Notes: generated by a model from the letters alone, not told the origin. Shown: positions 23,005 through 33,460, numbered from the stretch's first letter. The stretch: DNA of 64,000 nt from Cladorrhinum sp. PSN259 (GCA_033725935.1 MU867113.1:186001-250000), one strand, 5' to 3'. Translations and numbers: made by a program.

Positions 23005-24118
23005 ATGAGCGCGACACAGTTACCTTCCCCGGTTTCCGACAGCTGGAATGCGTATTCCAACGAAGGAACAGGCTACCCCCATTCAGCACAAAGTTCGGCA
23101 GGGCTTCCTGTCTGTGAGCCCCTCTTTCGTCATTCGTACAACGCTCCAGCACCAATGGCGGGTCTGACCGCATATGAGGCCAAAAAAGGAGGGCCACCAT
23201 CCAGCGGCCCGCAGAATGGGCCATCATCCTTCGAAACCGAGGTGGGCCAGCACAAGGCTCATGACCAGACAGACGAGGAAAATGCACAGCAACATTCTTC
23301 ATCATGGTCGGCGAACGATGACAAGACATTGATGATGGCTCGATCTCGAGGCCAAGGTTGGGCAGATATCAGAAAGAAGCATTTTCCGAAGCGGACGCCC
23401 AATGCATGTCGGAAACGATGGGAACGCCTAATGGAGAACCGCGCAACTGTCGAAAAGGACGGGCACAGAACGCAACGCATCTCTGAAGAATATCTGGCCA
23501 TGAGAAAAGCGATCTGGACCCCTTTGGCAGAGCGTATGGGGGAAAGTTGGCAGTGGGTCGAGGCTCAGGTACGTAGGGGCGGTGTTGCCTGGCACGCCAG
23601 GGATGAAGGCTAGGACTGAGCGCTGGTGCTAACACAATGAACAGTGTTTGTCAGTCGGGTTGAAATCCATCCAGAGCTCTGCACGATCGCATACCCACCG
23701 TCATAAGCGGGAATCAAGGCGCGCACAGCAGGCATACGAAGCCCACCTCGCTGGTCAGGGTCCCGGCGACGGACCTTTAGGAGGCCACGGCTTTGGGTTC
23801 ACACCCGCAAGTCCGGAGATGACCCTTCCTCCCGCCGTTCCCATGTTACCCTCTGCATATTCTTCCCAACCATACCCGGCAATGGCCGGGGATCCGACAC
23901 TGGGGCCGGCTGTGGTATTTGGCGGATATTTGAATGGCAAGACAACCGGTCGCGCTTTGCAGAGAGGTCAACAATCTGTCTCGGATCCGGAACAGCGGCG
24001 TTTTGCGGAGGGATCTGTAGGTAGAGACGTTGGCCATCCTGGTAGTGCTGGATTACCGGGCTGGGATGGGGTCACTTACCAGGACAGCGCAAGGGCTGCA
24101 AATAGAACCCTCCATTAG
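23005..24118 (+). CDS. Myb/SANT-like DNA-binding protein
   Basis: Two exons, 23005-23568 and 23645-24118, joined across a 76-nt GTACGT...CTAAC...ACAG intron, give 345 aa. Residues about 100-148 form a single Myb/SANT repeat: S-W-S-A-x-D-D-x-x-L, 'GQGWADIRKKHFPKRT', 'ACRKRWERLM', with the expected three tryptophan-type positions. A second helical segment after it ('WTPLAERMGESWQWVEAQ|CL') resembles the companion helix found in fungal Myb proteins. The Pro/Ser-rich N-terminus and Gly/Pro-rich C-terminus look disordered. It is probably a nuclear transcription or chromatin factor; the target is unknown. Confidence 0.8.
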
Positions 24119-25317
24119 TGTTTGTCGGGTGCTCTAATCAAGGTCCGCCGTTGCCATTTCCAGTCGCCAGGTGTTGTTTGTTGAAGAAGTAGACAGAGGA
24201 AGTAACTCAGCAGGTTCCCTGACGGCACGCACCCGAGTCAGGCTCTGTGGCAAGATTTGGCAGACGCTCTTCCCCGCAACTGTCCATCATCAATCAATCT
24301 GGGAAGTTGGGTGGCGGCATTTGACACGCACGCAATCCCCTGACACCAGTATGAGAGTTCAGAAGCTTTTTCTTTGCTCAGCACCTTTCAAATTTTGCCG
24401 TTCAGGTAGGTTTACTTGTTGCCGCCTGCGGAACGTTCCTCAACGTTTACCTACCTGCACAGCATGTCAGAACAGTGTTTCTTGGCTTCTTGATGGGATT
24501 TTCTTACAAACGATGGTTGCCATACCCCTTGGTTCGTCGTTCTCCTCCCTCAACTTTTCATACATCATGGTTCCCGCAAGAACGCGGCGTCTACCAAACT
24601 CCTGACAACTAGAAATCGAGTTGATATTTGCCTCGTGTTTGAGAAGCAACGCGCCAAATGCTTGATCGACCCTATCATCTTGAAGCCGAGGCGCCTTGGA
24701 CGCCGCAAAAGTTCCAACGGCACGATGCGCCCTTCCTCCATTGGTCGGTTCAATGCACCCTCCCGGCTGGCATCACCACAACGCAGCATCTCAGCTGCGG
24801 CTGCGGCTGCAGTGTTCGTCTGAAACTCCTCGATGATCACCACCGACGAGTTTCGTTCTTTCATGCCGGCCTTCGTCCATGTAGTGTCATGGTCGGTCTC
24901 TTCTTTGAGTCAGGTTACATTGCTGGGTGTTTGCACAGAGTCATGATGATGATGTGTAACAATGGTAATCAGTACAACTGATTGGTAGGTGGTTGTCGAA
25001 TAGTTGTTGTGCACCGAGAACCTATCGCCGTCACACCAAATATAGCTCGGAGGATGTCGCTCATTCCGGGAATATGTCCGATCGAATGCACTCATTTATT
25101 CGTTGCACAGCCCGGACGGCTGACCAGAAGCCAACTGTGGGGCCCTCAACAAAACCCAAACAAATGAGGGTGGATCTTCCCCTTTCCTACGAGACGTGAA
25201 TTTTTTGGCGGTGAGCTCCAACTTCTTCCTTTCGAGGTCCCCATTTCAGTCCGCTTACGCATACATTAGATACTGCCCACATCGGATAAAGCCGTCTTGA
25301 CCAAGACAGTACAAAGG
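24119..25317. other. intergenic, no gene seen
   Basis: About 1.2 kb between two plus-strand genes. A 144-codon open frame from 24171 lacks any recognisable domain and is not accepted. Confidence 0.45.
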
Positions 25318-26257
25318 ATGGAGACGGCAAATCTGAACGAGGGGGCTATCCTTACAAAATTCGATCAGCGGGTGGATGAAGGGATCGTCATTTACCAAGA
25401 CTATCATACAGAGATGTACTCCGATCAGGGATTCTCAGTCAGTGCACTCGATCCCTTTGCCCAGAAATGATCATCTCACATGAGACTCTAACCGCCCTTT
25501 GCAGCTCGAGTTTCGTCTGCTTGCGGGCTTTGTAAACAAACCGACAGTCTCCAAAGATCCATCACCACCAACTCAGTCCGGCTGCCGGCCCGGAAGCGAC
25601 ATTGACGTCAGCGGGTTTGAAGTTGACGATCTCGGAGCAACCCATCTCATCGCCTTCAATAAGTTCGCGGCTGAGAGACCACACCTTTTACTCCTCACTC
25701 AGAATGGATATCGGCGCCAGCATGAATCGCTCGACAGCGACGATTTTGCTTCAATATGGAACGTCCTGACATCTTTCAGCCAGAGACGTTACCTCATACT
25801 GTTCAATTGCGGTGTTGATAGCGGATGCAGCCGACTGCACAAACACATGCAGATATTTCCTGCACCAGATCCCAATAAGTTCACGCTGTGGCCAGATTCC
25901 GTGGATCCCGCAGTAAGGGCAAGCGTTCCATTCAAATATTTTCTGTACAGATTTGAAGGTCGGCTTCCCTCAGCAGACGGGCTCATCACCATCTACCAAA
26001 CTCTTCTTCGAAAAGCAGAAGATGCTCTGGGCAGGCGCTCCAGCCAAGAAGGAGCAGTACCTCATAATGTTGTTTTGGATCAAAAATGGATGCTGCTAGT
26101 CCCAAGACGGGCCAGGGGTCTCGGCCGCGTCGACGTCAATGCAGCTGCCATGGTGGGAATGATCTGGGTAGACACCAAAGAGAGGATCGAGATGTGGAAA
26201 GATCAAGGACCTGCGAACATTCTGGCACAGGTAGGCATACCGGCCGTTGCCAAATAG
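25318..26257 (+). CDS. diadenosine tetraphosphate phosphorylase (ATP adenylyltransferase, Apa1/Apa2 family)
   Basis: Two exons, 25318-25437 and 25505-26257, with a 67-nt GTCAGT...TGCAG intron, give 290 aa, close to the family's usual 300-330. The N-terminal Apa domain contains 'HLIAFNKFAAERPHLLLLT' and the active-site H-x-H-x-Q as 'LHKHMQIFPAP' (about residues 149-160). The C-terminal ATP-adenylyltransferase domain holds 'YQTLLRKAEDAL', 'HNVVLDQKWMLLVPRRA' and 'NAAAMVGMIWV'. The enzyme phosphorolyses Ap4A to ATP plus ADP in the cytosol, using the central histidine of the motif as nucleophile. The gene is convergent with the next one, with only 11 nt between stop codons, so the two transcripts must overlap. 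Confidence 0.9.
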
Positions 26258-26268
26258 ATCTCGTCAAT

Positions 26269-27231
26269 CTACCTTGCCCATGCCTCAAGAAACTCCAATA
26301 CCTCCCGATGAAATCTCTCAGGCTCCTCATAAAATAACCAATGTCCGCTCTCAAACACCGACATCTTGACCTTGCTCTCGTCCATCTTGGGATTTTTCTT
26401 GACTCTTTCGACAGTCTCGCCCAGCCCCTCGATTGAGAAACATCCACTCCTCCGTCCCGCCATGACCAATGTTGGCTTCGTGATTGCCTCGCAAGCCTCG
26501 CGGTGATCATACCTCGTATGGTCAGCCAACAACCTCGCCAACCACTTTCCATCACACAGCCTACTGATCCCAGTGAAAAACTCTTCATCCTTTCGTGCCT
26601 GCTCTTCAGTCACATGAGCGTCCTGCTCAGGATCCGGCTTATACCGGTACCCCAAACACTCCTGCACCAAGCCCTTAAACGTCTCCTCTGGCTGCGATAT
26701 CCACGCCTCCTGCGCGGCCAACATGCTCTTCTCATCATAACATCCTCTATGCGATTTTGCTTCATCCCAGCCGTCAAACCTGCTCCGATCTTGGAGCGGG
26801 GCTTGGTCGACAAAGATAAAGCCCGAAAAGACCGAGTCACCGAATAATTCGATGTATGTCCAGAGGACTGCGGCACCAATGGAACAACCGACTGGAACGA
26901 TTTTGAACTCGGATAAGGGGGTTGAGGAGGAGATTGACAAGTGAAAGAGTAAATCCCGCAGGTCGGAAGCAAGACGAGCGACGTGATAGCCTCCTTTTGT
27001 GTGGGTTGAGGCGCCGTGCCCGCGCATGTCCAGGGCTATTACCCAGTTGGTGCCATTCTGTGTTAGGGGGAGGAAGTTGCGGGTGAAGTAGGCTGATGAG
27101 CCTGAGAAGCCGTGCAAGAGGAGGATGAGGGTTTTTGGTGGGGAGGTTGGGTTTGCGGGGAGGGATGAGAGGTAAGAGAGTTGGGCGCCGTCGTTGGCGT
27201 AGAAGAATAGGTGGTGTTCTTGATGCGACAT
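26269..27231 (-). CDS. alpha/beta hydrolase
   Basis: Intronless 320-aa protein; the start at 27231 (MSHQEHHLFFY) is preferred over upstream non-ATG in-frame sequence. The fold is shown by 'LILLLHGFSGSS' (oxyanion-hole strand), 'VIALDMRGHGAS', the nucleophile elbow 'VPVGCSIGAAV' with Ser near residue 116, and 'ESGHWLFYEEPERF' with the catalytic His near 297. It is a soluble esterase- or lipase-like enzyme; the substrate is unknown. It shares a promoter region of about 600 nt with the divergent hsp30 gene and overlaps at its 3' end with the Ap4A phosphorylase transcript. Confidence 0.85.
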   Translation of the reverse strand: MSHQEHHLFFYANDGAQLSYLSSLPANPTSPPKTLILLLHGFSGSSAYFTRNFLPLTQNGTNWVIALDMRGHGASTHTKGGYHVARLASDLRDLLFHLSISSSTPLSEFKIVPVGCSIGAAVLWTYIELFGDSVFSGFIFVDQAPLQDRSRFDGWDEAKSHRGCYDEKSMLAAQEAWISQPEETFKGLVQECLGYRYKPDPEQDAHVTEEQARKDEEFFTGISRLCDGKWLARLLADHTRYDHREACEAITKPTLVMAGRRSGCFSIEGLGETVERVKKNPKMDESKVKMSVFESGHWLFYEEPERFHREVLEFLEAWAR

Positions 27232-27438
27232 TGTGGGAGTGGTGGTGTTTGGTGATGATGAAATGGGCCGTGAGGTGTCAGGTTGTGTGTGCAAAGTTTT
27301 GGTGGTGAGTGGGCAACATGGGGGTTGGGGGCCGAAATGGGACAGCCCCACTTGGGAATTTGCTTGGCACCAGCGAGATGAGATAAGCGAGACCGCTGAT
27401 CTCATCCACAAATGCCAAGGCTTGGCGTAGCAGTGGCT

Positions 27439-27458
27439 GGAATCTTCCAGACAATTCG
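27439..27458 (+). promoter_or_regulatory. heat-shock element
   Basis: Four adjacent 5-bp units, GGAAT CTTCC AGACA ATTCG, alternate nGAAn and nTTCn; three match exactly and one (AGACA) has a single mismatch. This is the binding pattern for trimeric Hsf1. It lies about 190 bp upstream of the TATA box of the small heat-shock gene and within the promoter shared with the alpha/beta hydrolase. Confidence 0.75.
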
Positions 27459-27625
27459 TGCTTTTTCAGCGAGATTCACGCAACTTGCAGCGAAACATGG
27501 AAGGCAACAGATTTGTGATTCGCAATCAAGCGACAAGGTTCTGGAGGATTCGTGATGATGCTCAAACATTGGAAATGCGAAATGGAGGCTTCCATGGAAT
27601 TACGCGTAGAGAATGCAAATTTGTG

Positions 27626-27632
27626 TATATAA
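27626..27632 (+). promoter_or_regulatory. TATA box of the hsp30 gene
   Basis: TATATAA about 215 nt upstream of the start codon. It implies a 5' leader of roughly 180 nt that is rich in A and C, typical of strongly translated fungal stress mRNAs. Confidence 0.6.
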
Positions 27633-27843
27633 TTCTTTGTTTTCCGTCGTTGAAAATTCCCAACTTTTTTTCAGCATCATCAGCATCATCATCAGCTTCA
27701 TCTTCCACTGCACTCAAAACGAGTCTCCACACAGCCTCATCAATAACAACACACAGCACCACAACTTGAAGTTCTTCTTGAACATCTACACAATTCCCAA
27801 CAAACACACAATCGCAACCAGAAATCCAATCATCATCACGAAA

Positions 27844-28812
27844 ATGTCTCCCTTCGAGTTCAGCTTCCCCACCATGGCTTTCTATCAGCCAAGCTACACC
27901 TACGAGTACGAGCCAGCCCAGCCTAGTCTTGTCCCTCTCTTCCGCCTGCTTAACGAGTGGGAGAACGCCAACACCCAGGCCCAGGCACAGGCGCAGCGTC
28001 AACAGTCCAAGCAACCCGCCCAGAATGCTCAAGCTCAACAGCAACAATCTCAGGCCTGCAAGCGCCAGTCATGCCCCGCTCAGTGCGCTCAGCCCCAGAA
28101 GCGCCCTGCACCCCAGACTCCTCAGCCTTCGTTCACCAAGGCTCAGCCGGCAGTGAAGAGAGCCGCGGCCACCACCAGGGCCCAGAGATTCTCTCCCAAC
28201 TTTGACGCCCGCGAGACTGAGACCGCTTACGAGCTCTACGGTGAGCTTCCGGGCGCCGTGAAGGAGAACATCAACATTGAGTTTACGGACCCGCAGACCA
28301 TTGTTATTTCAGGCAAGGTAGAGCGCAAGGCCTTGCCTTTTGCTGCTGCTGCTTCTTCTTCTCCACTTCCCGAAGCCAACCAGATTGAGGCTCCTGCCGC
28401 TGTCGAATCTGAGACTCCAGTTCAAGAGGAGCAGGAGCAGGAGAGACCGCACAGTCCGTACCAGGCTACCGTCGAGGACACGGACGACGAGGAGTTTGAG
28501 ACGATTTCCAAGGTCAGCAGCTTGAGCACCGGCAGCCGGAGGGGCAGCTCGGCTACTGTTGATACCGACAAGATGATGGACGTTGATAACAAGGAGGAAG
28601 TTGTCAAGGCTCAGCCTCAGGAGGAGAAGGTGGAGGAGGAACAGGGAAGGTATCTCCTCCAGGAGAGGACGACTGGCGAGTTCCAGAGGGTTTTTAGCTT
28701 CCCCGGGCTTGTTGATCAGGATGGGGTGCATGCTTCGCTTGAGAATGGCATCTTGAGCGTTCGTGTGCCCAAGAAGAGGATTGTTTTGTCAAAGGGGATT
28801 TGGATCCATTAA
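27844..28812 (+). CDS. hsp30: Hsp30-type small heat-shock protein (Hsp20/alpha-crystallin)
   Basis: Intronless 322-aa protein starting MSPFEFSFPT. The alpha-crystallin domain begins with 'FSPNFDARETETAYELYGELPG' (about residue 117) and 'NINIEFTDPQTIVISGKVER', and ends with 'EFQRVFSFPGLVDQDG' and 'SLENGILSVRVPKK' (to about 315). The two halves are separated by an acidic, Ser/Glu-rich insertion of about 100 residues, as in Neurospora Hsp30 and unlike bacterial or plant Hsp20. The N-terminus carries a Gln/Ala-rich linker (about 40-75). It acts as an ATP-independent holdase that oligomerises and binds unfolding proteins. The upstream heat-shock element supports stress induction. Confidence 0.92.
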   Translation: MSPFEFSFPTMAFYQPSYTYEYEPAQPSLVPLFRLLNEWENANTQAQAQAQRQQSKQPAQNAQAQQQQSQACKRQSCPAQCAQPQKRPAPQTPQPSFTKAQPAVKRAAATTRAQRFSPNFDARETETAYELYGELPGAVKENINIEFTDPQTIVISGKVERKALPFAAAASSSPLPEANQIEAPAAVESETPVQEEQEQERPHSPYQATVEDTDDEEFETISKVSSLSTGSRRGSSATVDTDKMMDVDNKEEVVKAQPQEEKVEEEQGRYLLQERTTGEFQRVFSFPGLVDQDGVHASLENGILSVRVPKKRIVLSKGIWIH

Positions 28813-29259
28813 AGGAAGTGGAGTTTGAGGGGGATGGAGAGATGATGGAAAGTTGAGGAAATACGGTTTCATGATGCATTTTGTAACAGCATTTGCATGG
28901 CGCTTGGGTTTTCTTTTTCTGTTTTTCTTCTTTTTCATGGGTTGAATGTATGCATGGGGGATACAGATTAATGGTAGTTGGCCCTTGAGGCATTTTAGAG
29001 GAATAGGAATTTGAATGATGAAAACCTGAAAAGCAATTATTTCCTTCTTTGCTTGAATGTGAGTTTGTGCGGTGTAGAACTTGTTTGGTAAAAACAGTCG
29101 TGTGATTGCTAGTACTCAGCCACGACATTGACATACCTGTAGCTTCTGTCGTCGATTCTGCAAAAATAAGCCGAGCAAGGATATTCTCAATCATGCCTTA
29201 TCAACTCCCAGGTAGGTACATGTAACTAAAGCATCCGAGGCACCAATTTGGCCTCGAAT
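28813..29259. other. intergenic between convergent genes
   Basis: About 450 nt, presumably the two 3' UTRs. T-rich tract near 28910-28940. No gene seen. Confidence 0.5.
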
Positions 29260-30114
29260 TTAAACTTTCTCCTCCTCCACCTCCCTCAGAACCTTCGAAA
29301 CAGCAGGGTACATGACCTCCCCAACCCAGATCCTGTATCCCTCCAAATTCAGATGCACATGATCATCAAGATGTTCCTCCTTCTTTATCCCAGGCGGCGG
29401 GTCCAACCAGGATACTCTCCCCTCCCCCGCCAGGCCATCATCTCCACCGTGACCGACTTCTTCTTCATCATTTAACCTCCCAACCACGTTCTGTATCTTT
29501 TTATTCGCCTCATCAACCTTCTCATCCGGGACATCCTTGCGATAAAAAAGCCCAGTGACTATCACCCTCGTTTTTTTAATCCCTCCCGGCGCTTCTTGAA
29601 CTTTGAGCACGGCCTTTACCAACACCCGCAACGCTTCCGCGTCGGAATCGGATAGACCTCTTTTGGACGTGAGATTATTGGTCCCCGCGTGGATGAGCCA
29701 GACTTTTACGCTGTTCAGTTTCGCGATTTCCTCAGCGAGGGAGGGTAATTCTTTTTCAGCATCGCCGAGGAGACGGTACGCCACGTTTTGGATCTTGTCG
29801 CCGCCTACCCCGCAATTTAGGATGTGACCTGGGGGGAGACGGCTGGAGTGACCTGAAGGTAGAGTGGGAAGTAATGTGGGAGAAGGCCAGGGCTCGGGCG
29901 CGGTGAGATCATTGGGAGAGTGACATGTCGTTATCAAGCGTTCGAGCATTGAGTCGCCTAGGAGTATGAGGGAAGGGCCACCCGGCGGGCCCGGGGAAGG
30001 TGATGATTTTAGGAGTGGGATGTGGGAGGTTAGGGATGTTTCGTGGGAGCGGAGTTTGAATTTTGATATGGGGGTTAGGAGGGCGCGGATATCGGGGGAA
30101 AGGGAGGAGGCCAT
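29260..30114 (-). CDS. SGNH/GDSL-family esterase (PAF-acetylhydrolase-like)
   Basis: Intronless 284-aa protein. The four SGNH blocks are present: 'LILLGDSMLERL' (Ser near residue 54), 'NCGVGGDKIQNV' (Gly), 'LIHAGTNNL' (Asn), and 'DDHVHLNLEGY' (Asp-x-x-His near 250). No signal peptide is evident, so a cytosolic esterase or acylhydrolase is likely. A charged Glu/Gly segment (about 225-240) lies between blocks III and V. The substrate is unknown. The gene is read divergently from the zinc-finger remnant downstream of 30379. Confidence 0.85.
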   Translation of the reverse strand: MASSLSPDIRALLTPISKFKLRSHETSLTSHIPLLKSSPSPGPPGGPSLILLGDSMLERLITTCHSPNDLTAPEPWPSPTLLPTLPSGHSSRLPPGHILNCGVGGDKIQNVAYRLLGDAEKELPSLAEEIAKLNSVKVWLIHAGTNNLTSKRGLSDSDAEALRVLVKAVLKVQEAPGGIKKTRVIVTGLFYRKDVPDEKVDEANKKIQNVVGRLNDEEEVGHGGDDGLAGEGRVSWLDPPPGIKKEEHLDDHVHLNLEGYRIWVGEVMYPAVSKVLREVEEEKV

Positions 30115-30378
30115 GTTGGCGGTTGTTGTGATGTAGTTGATTGAGAACGTTCCAGGGAAATTCCTCCCCGAATTGTGACCGCCCTGTTGGAGTGAGCAAT
30201 AAAAACACCCCTGTGATACACTGCCCGCTTGTGGCAGTGTGGGCCCACCTTTCGGCGGGATGCGTTGATTGGATGGGGAATGGAATCAGCAACAAATTCA
30301 TCCATCACACCCCTTGCTGTCCACCTTTGTTTTGTCTCGTGTACTCAACCTCCTCTGTAAACCGCACCAGAAGTTTTC

Positions 30379-30711
30379 ATGTCTTCGCAACAGCAAACAT
30401 GCGATCACGGACTTGTCAAGCGACATGACACGATAGTTCCGACAAAATGTCAGAACCAGTGGTGTGATCGAGAGGGAGGTACATGGATATATGTTACGGG
30501 GAAGGAGGGAACAGGCGATGCTACCGCTGCTATTATGCCTTCAGAAGGAGTGGGAAAGAATGGAAGCCACGGGAAATGGAGGCTTCGAGATGTGAAAATC
30601 CGAATTGTTACCAACCACACAAGACATGGAAGTCGCCATGGTCCGGGAAAGGTGCGAATAGGCGATGCTACCGCTGCTACATGTATCAAGCCCTCAGAAG
30701 GAGGACCTAGG
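30379..30711 (+). pseudogene. tandem GATA-like zinc-finger gene with a frameshift
   Basis: Two copies of a Cys-x4-Cys...Trp...Gly...Asn-Arg-Arg-Cys-Tyr-Arg-Cys-Tyr module lie in tandem. Copy 1 starts in the frame of ATG 30379 ('KCQNQWCDREGGTW') but its second half ('GNRRCYRCYYAFRR') is in the frame of ATG 30483. Copy 2 ('CENPNCYQPHKTW', 'GANRRCYRCYMYQALRR') is wholly in the second frame. Aligning the copies places a one-base loss at about 30512-30516. The spacing resembles GATA-type fingers but with Cys-x4-Cys in place of Cys-x2-Cys. The second frame ends at a TAG (30709-30711) and stays open for about 40 codons beyond it, so the remnant may continue. No splice pair of normal length repairs the shift. 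Confidence 0.5.
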
Positions 30712-30756
30712 GTTCGACAGGTACAAAAGCATCGGACTCACAAACGTTTAGTTTGA

Positions 30757-31839
30757 GCTTTACAGTGGCAAATCTTGTTGGGCGTCACCTGGGCCATCGA
30801 CATCCGGAACCGAAAGCCAGTCGTGCCAAGGTACGCTCGGAATGAGGAGTCAATCCATTTGTCGGGCTGCAATTCATTGGCAAAAAGCTACGAGAGGTGT
30901 GAATAAGACAAAATAAACGAAGAGCTGCTTATGGTAAAATTTTCCTCAATCTCTTTGATCGAGGATAGCATAGCCCCACCTCATACTAAAAAAAGCCAAA
31001 ACAAAATTAAAAAAGAATTAAAAAAGTGCAGGCTTCCACAACCAACAATTAGGGCCAGATACTTTCGTTCAGGCCTGTCTGGGGACAGGCCAGAAAGATA
31101 CTTCTGAACGCTGATTTGGAACTTAATAACCATTAATGTACCTCAACAAGCCACAGTAAACTAAGATCTTTACCGCCTTTCATTCTGGTTGACCGCCTTC
31201 CACCACAAATGCTGGCATTTGCCAAATTGTTCTTCCTTTTGCAAAGACCCATTTTGCAAGGATTTTGTATGCAACTTTGATCCAATGGAAAACTCCCAAA
31301 GAGGGGTTTTCGGGATGTTAAATTGAAGAAGTTGATGGCAAGGACAGCGGAAATCACGGCGCCAATATTGGAATTCCGGTACGTTATGTCCATATTGATG
31401 TCAGAGCTGGGCGGGAGGAATAGATTTGTATGGGATTTTGGTATAAAGCAGTTTGTAAATATCATTACTAGTATCTGGGTTAGTAGCGGGTACGTGATTC
31501 TGTGTGGTGGGGGGGGGGGCCCTGGGAACACTCTTTTTTTTGCTCCACATGGGGCGTTCTTTAAAAAGTTGATGCTAGGATTGGTCAATAGGTCGCCTGA
31601 ACGAAAAAAATGAAAAAAAGCTATAAAATTCGATATCTGGACAGAATTCGCCCTACTAATTGCCCCTTTTGGAGGGGGGCTGAAAAGATATATCAGAAAA
31701 AGGGAAAGAAAAAGTCTGTAGGGGCTGCGATAAATGGTACCGGTAAAACGTACGAAAATACCATCATTCAATCGAGCTTAAAAAGCTCTATCCCTCGACG
31801 ACGGCTTCCAACCAGCGGGGGGCGTGGCGCGTCGTCGCG
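30757..31839. other. AT-rich decayed sequence, no gene
   Basis: Sequence rich in A, T and homopolymers, including a G run of about 12 near 31508. It precedes the LINE relic and may include its 5' UTR. Open frames here have biased low-complexity products and no domain. Confidence 0.45.
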
Positions 31840-33460
31840 ATGCCTCTAAAGACGGGGGGAAGAGGCGGGGGAAAGAGGGCGACCGCGACCAGAAAAAGTT
31901 CTGCAGTGGGGCTTGCCCCACTGCCCGGAAGATCCCAGCCAACCAGAACGACGCTAATTGACGAAGACGAGGAAATGGAGGAGGGAGCTAATGAAAGCGG
32001 AAATGATAAGGATAAGGACGAGGATAAGGGAGGGCAGCGGAAGTTTTTAGAGGGGCTAGAGGAAGAGGGTATTGCAGGATTGCTGATAGACTTGGTCCCG
32101 GGAGAGGAGAGTAATAAAGCGTTTTATCTAATCGACGAGCTCGTGAAGAGAATCGCGAGGATGCGGATAAGAATCGAGGTCTTAGAAGAGAAAGGCCCCC
32201 CTTCGAAAGGGGCTAATTTCGGGGCTTTACAGAAGGCAATTATAGAAGAAGTTCAGAAGGCAATCGGGGGGCTAAAAGAGGAGGTTCAAGAAGTAAAGAA
32301 TAAGGTGAAGAAAGCCTTAAAAAGCAGCTCCTAAAGAGGGGGGCCGGGCATAAGAGCCCGCACTTAGGCGGCAGTGGCTGCCGAAGAGCCCTTAAAGAAG
32401 GTTATACCGGGGCGTATTAGGAAAGAGGTCTTAGTACGTGGCTCAGTCGCGCCGGCACTTGCCCGGCGGTCTCCTTAAGAGATCGTTTAGGCAATAAACG
32501 GAGTGTCTGAAAAGAAAGAGGCAGTTACGGCGAGGAAGCTTCCGAGCGGTGACGTAATGGTCACTTTCTAGGAGGCGAAAACAAAGGAATAGCATATATA
32601 AGACGCGAATAAGGAGTAGATTACGAAGGTATTCGGAGAGGAGGTAAAGGAGGTAAAGAGAACCTTTACGGTCTTAATAAAAGGGATGTTAAAGAGGGAT
32701 CTAAAGGATACGACGGAGGCAGAATTCAGTAAAACGATTAGATTAACGATAGTTAAGAGAGTTAAATTTCGAATCCCGGTATTAGGAGGAATAACGAGGG
32801 TAACGGCGTTAGTTACGATAACTAGCGAAGAAAAGGCGAAGAAGGCTTGCGACGAAAGGGTTATCTAGCGAGCTTAGATATTATATTGCGAGCCGTATTA
32901 GGTAGTCCTATAAACTACCTAATGCTATAAGTACTGGGGATAGGGATATACCTAACGGTTCTATAAGAAATCGGCGTTATACCTACGGTATAGCATAACG
33001 GCTCATAGGGAGGGTAGGAGGGCAGGAGAGGCCCAGTGCCCTACCTATAATAATTAAATCAGCCTAAAATATTCGAATTATATAAGGAAGCATCCGGCCT
33101 AGGTACGGTAGTGCCCGGAAGCAGTAAAAGCCCGGAATGCAGCTAAGGAGGCGTATCAGTACCGGCCGAGGACATTCGACCTTACTCTGCTAGAAAAACA
33201 AAATCAGGAGTAACGATAGATAACCTTTTAAAGAGGAGGCGAGGAATACCAAGTAGTAGGAAGAAAACGGCCGAGGGGCCGACCCCCTTTAATGGCCGTC
33301 GCGGTAAAGCGAGCGGCGATTGATCTAAAGCAGGGAAAGCTAAACCTAGTAACGAGGAATACGACGGGGCCAGGCGTGGCCACTGGTGCCCCGGCTACCA
33401 CGGCGGCTGCAGACCAGGATATAGGAATGCAGGAAGCTTAGACGGGCTTCCTTTTACCTA
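31840..33460 (+). mobile_element. RIP-degraded LINE (Tad-like) ORF1 relic without ORF2
   Basis: The 5' part is still open (31840-32334, 164 aa: basic and acidic N-terminus, then a helical 'KAIIEEVQKAIGGLKEEVQ' coiled coil). Further along, 32686-32868 retains 'EEKAKKACDERV'. Immediately after it, in the same frame, a zinc-knuckle region is recognisable, but its Cys, Trp and Gln codons have become Tyr and stop codons (TAT/TAC, TAG). It ends with the intact stretch 'EAVKARNAAKEAYQYRPRTF' (about 33127-33190), the usual tail after the knuckles in fungal LINE ORF1 proteins. The changes are those expected of C:G to T:A mutation. No endonuclease or reverse transcriptase remains: about 150 nt after the relic the next gene begins. 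Confidence 0.7.

Noticed and set aside
24171..24605. Plus-strand frame of 144 codons after the Myb gene
   Set aside because: No family, no signal peptide, and it begins within the likely 3' UTR.
31133..31771. Minus-strand frame of 212 codons in the AT-rich region
   Set aside because: The product is rich in Phe, Asn and Leu as expected from AT-rich DNA, and it sits beside a LINE relic with no ATG-context or family support.
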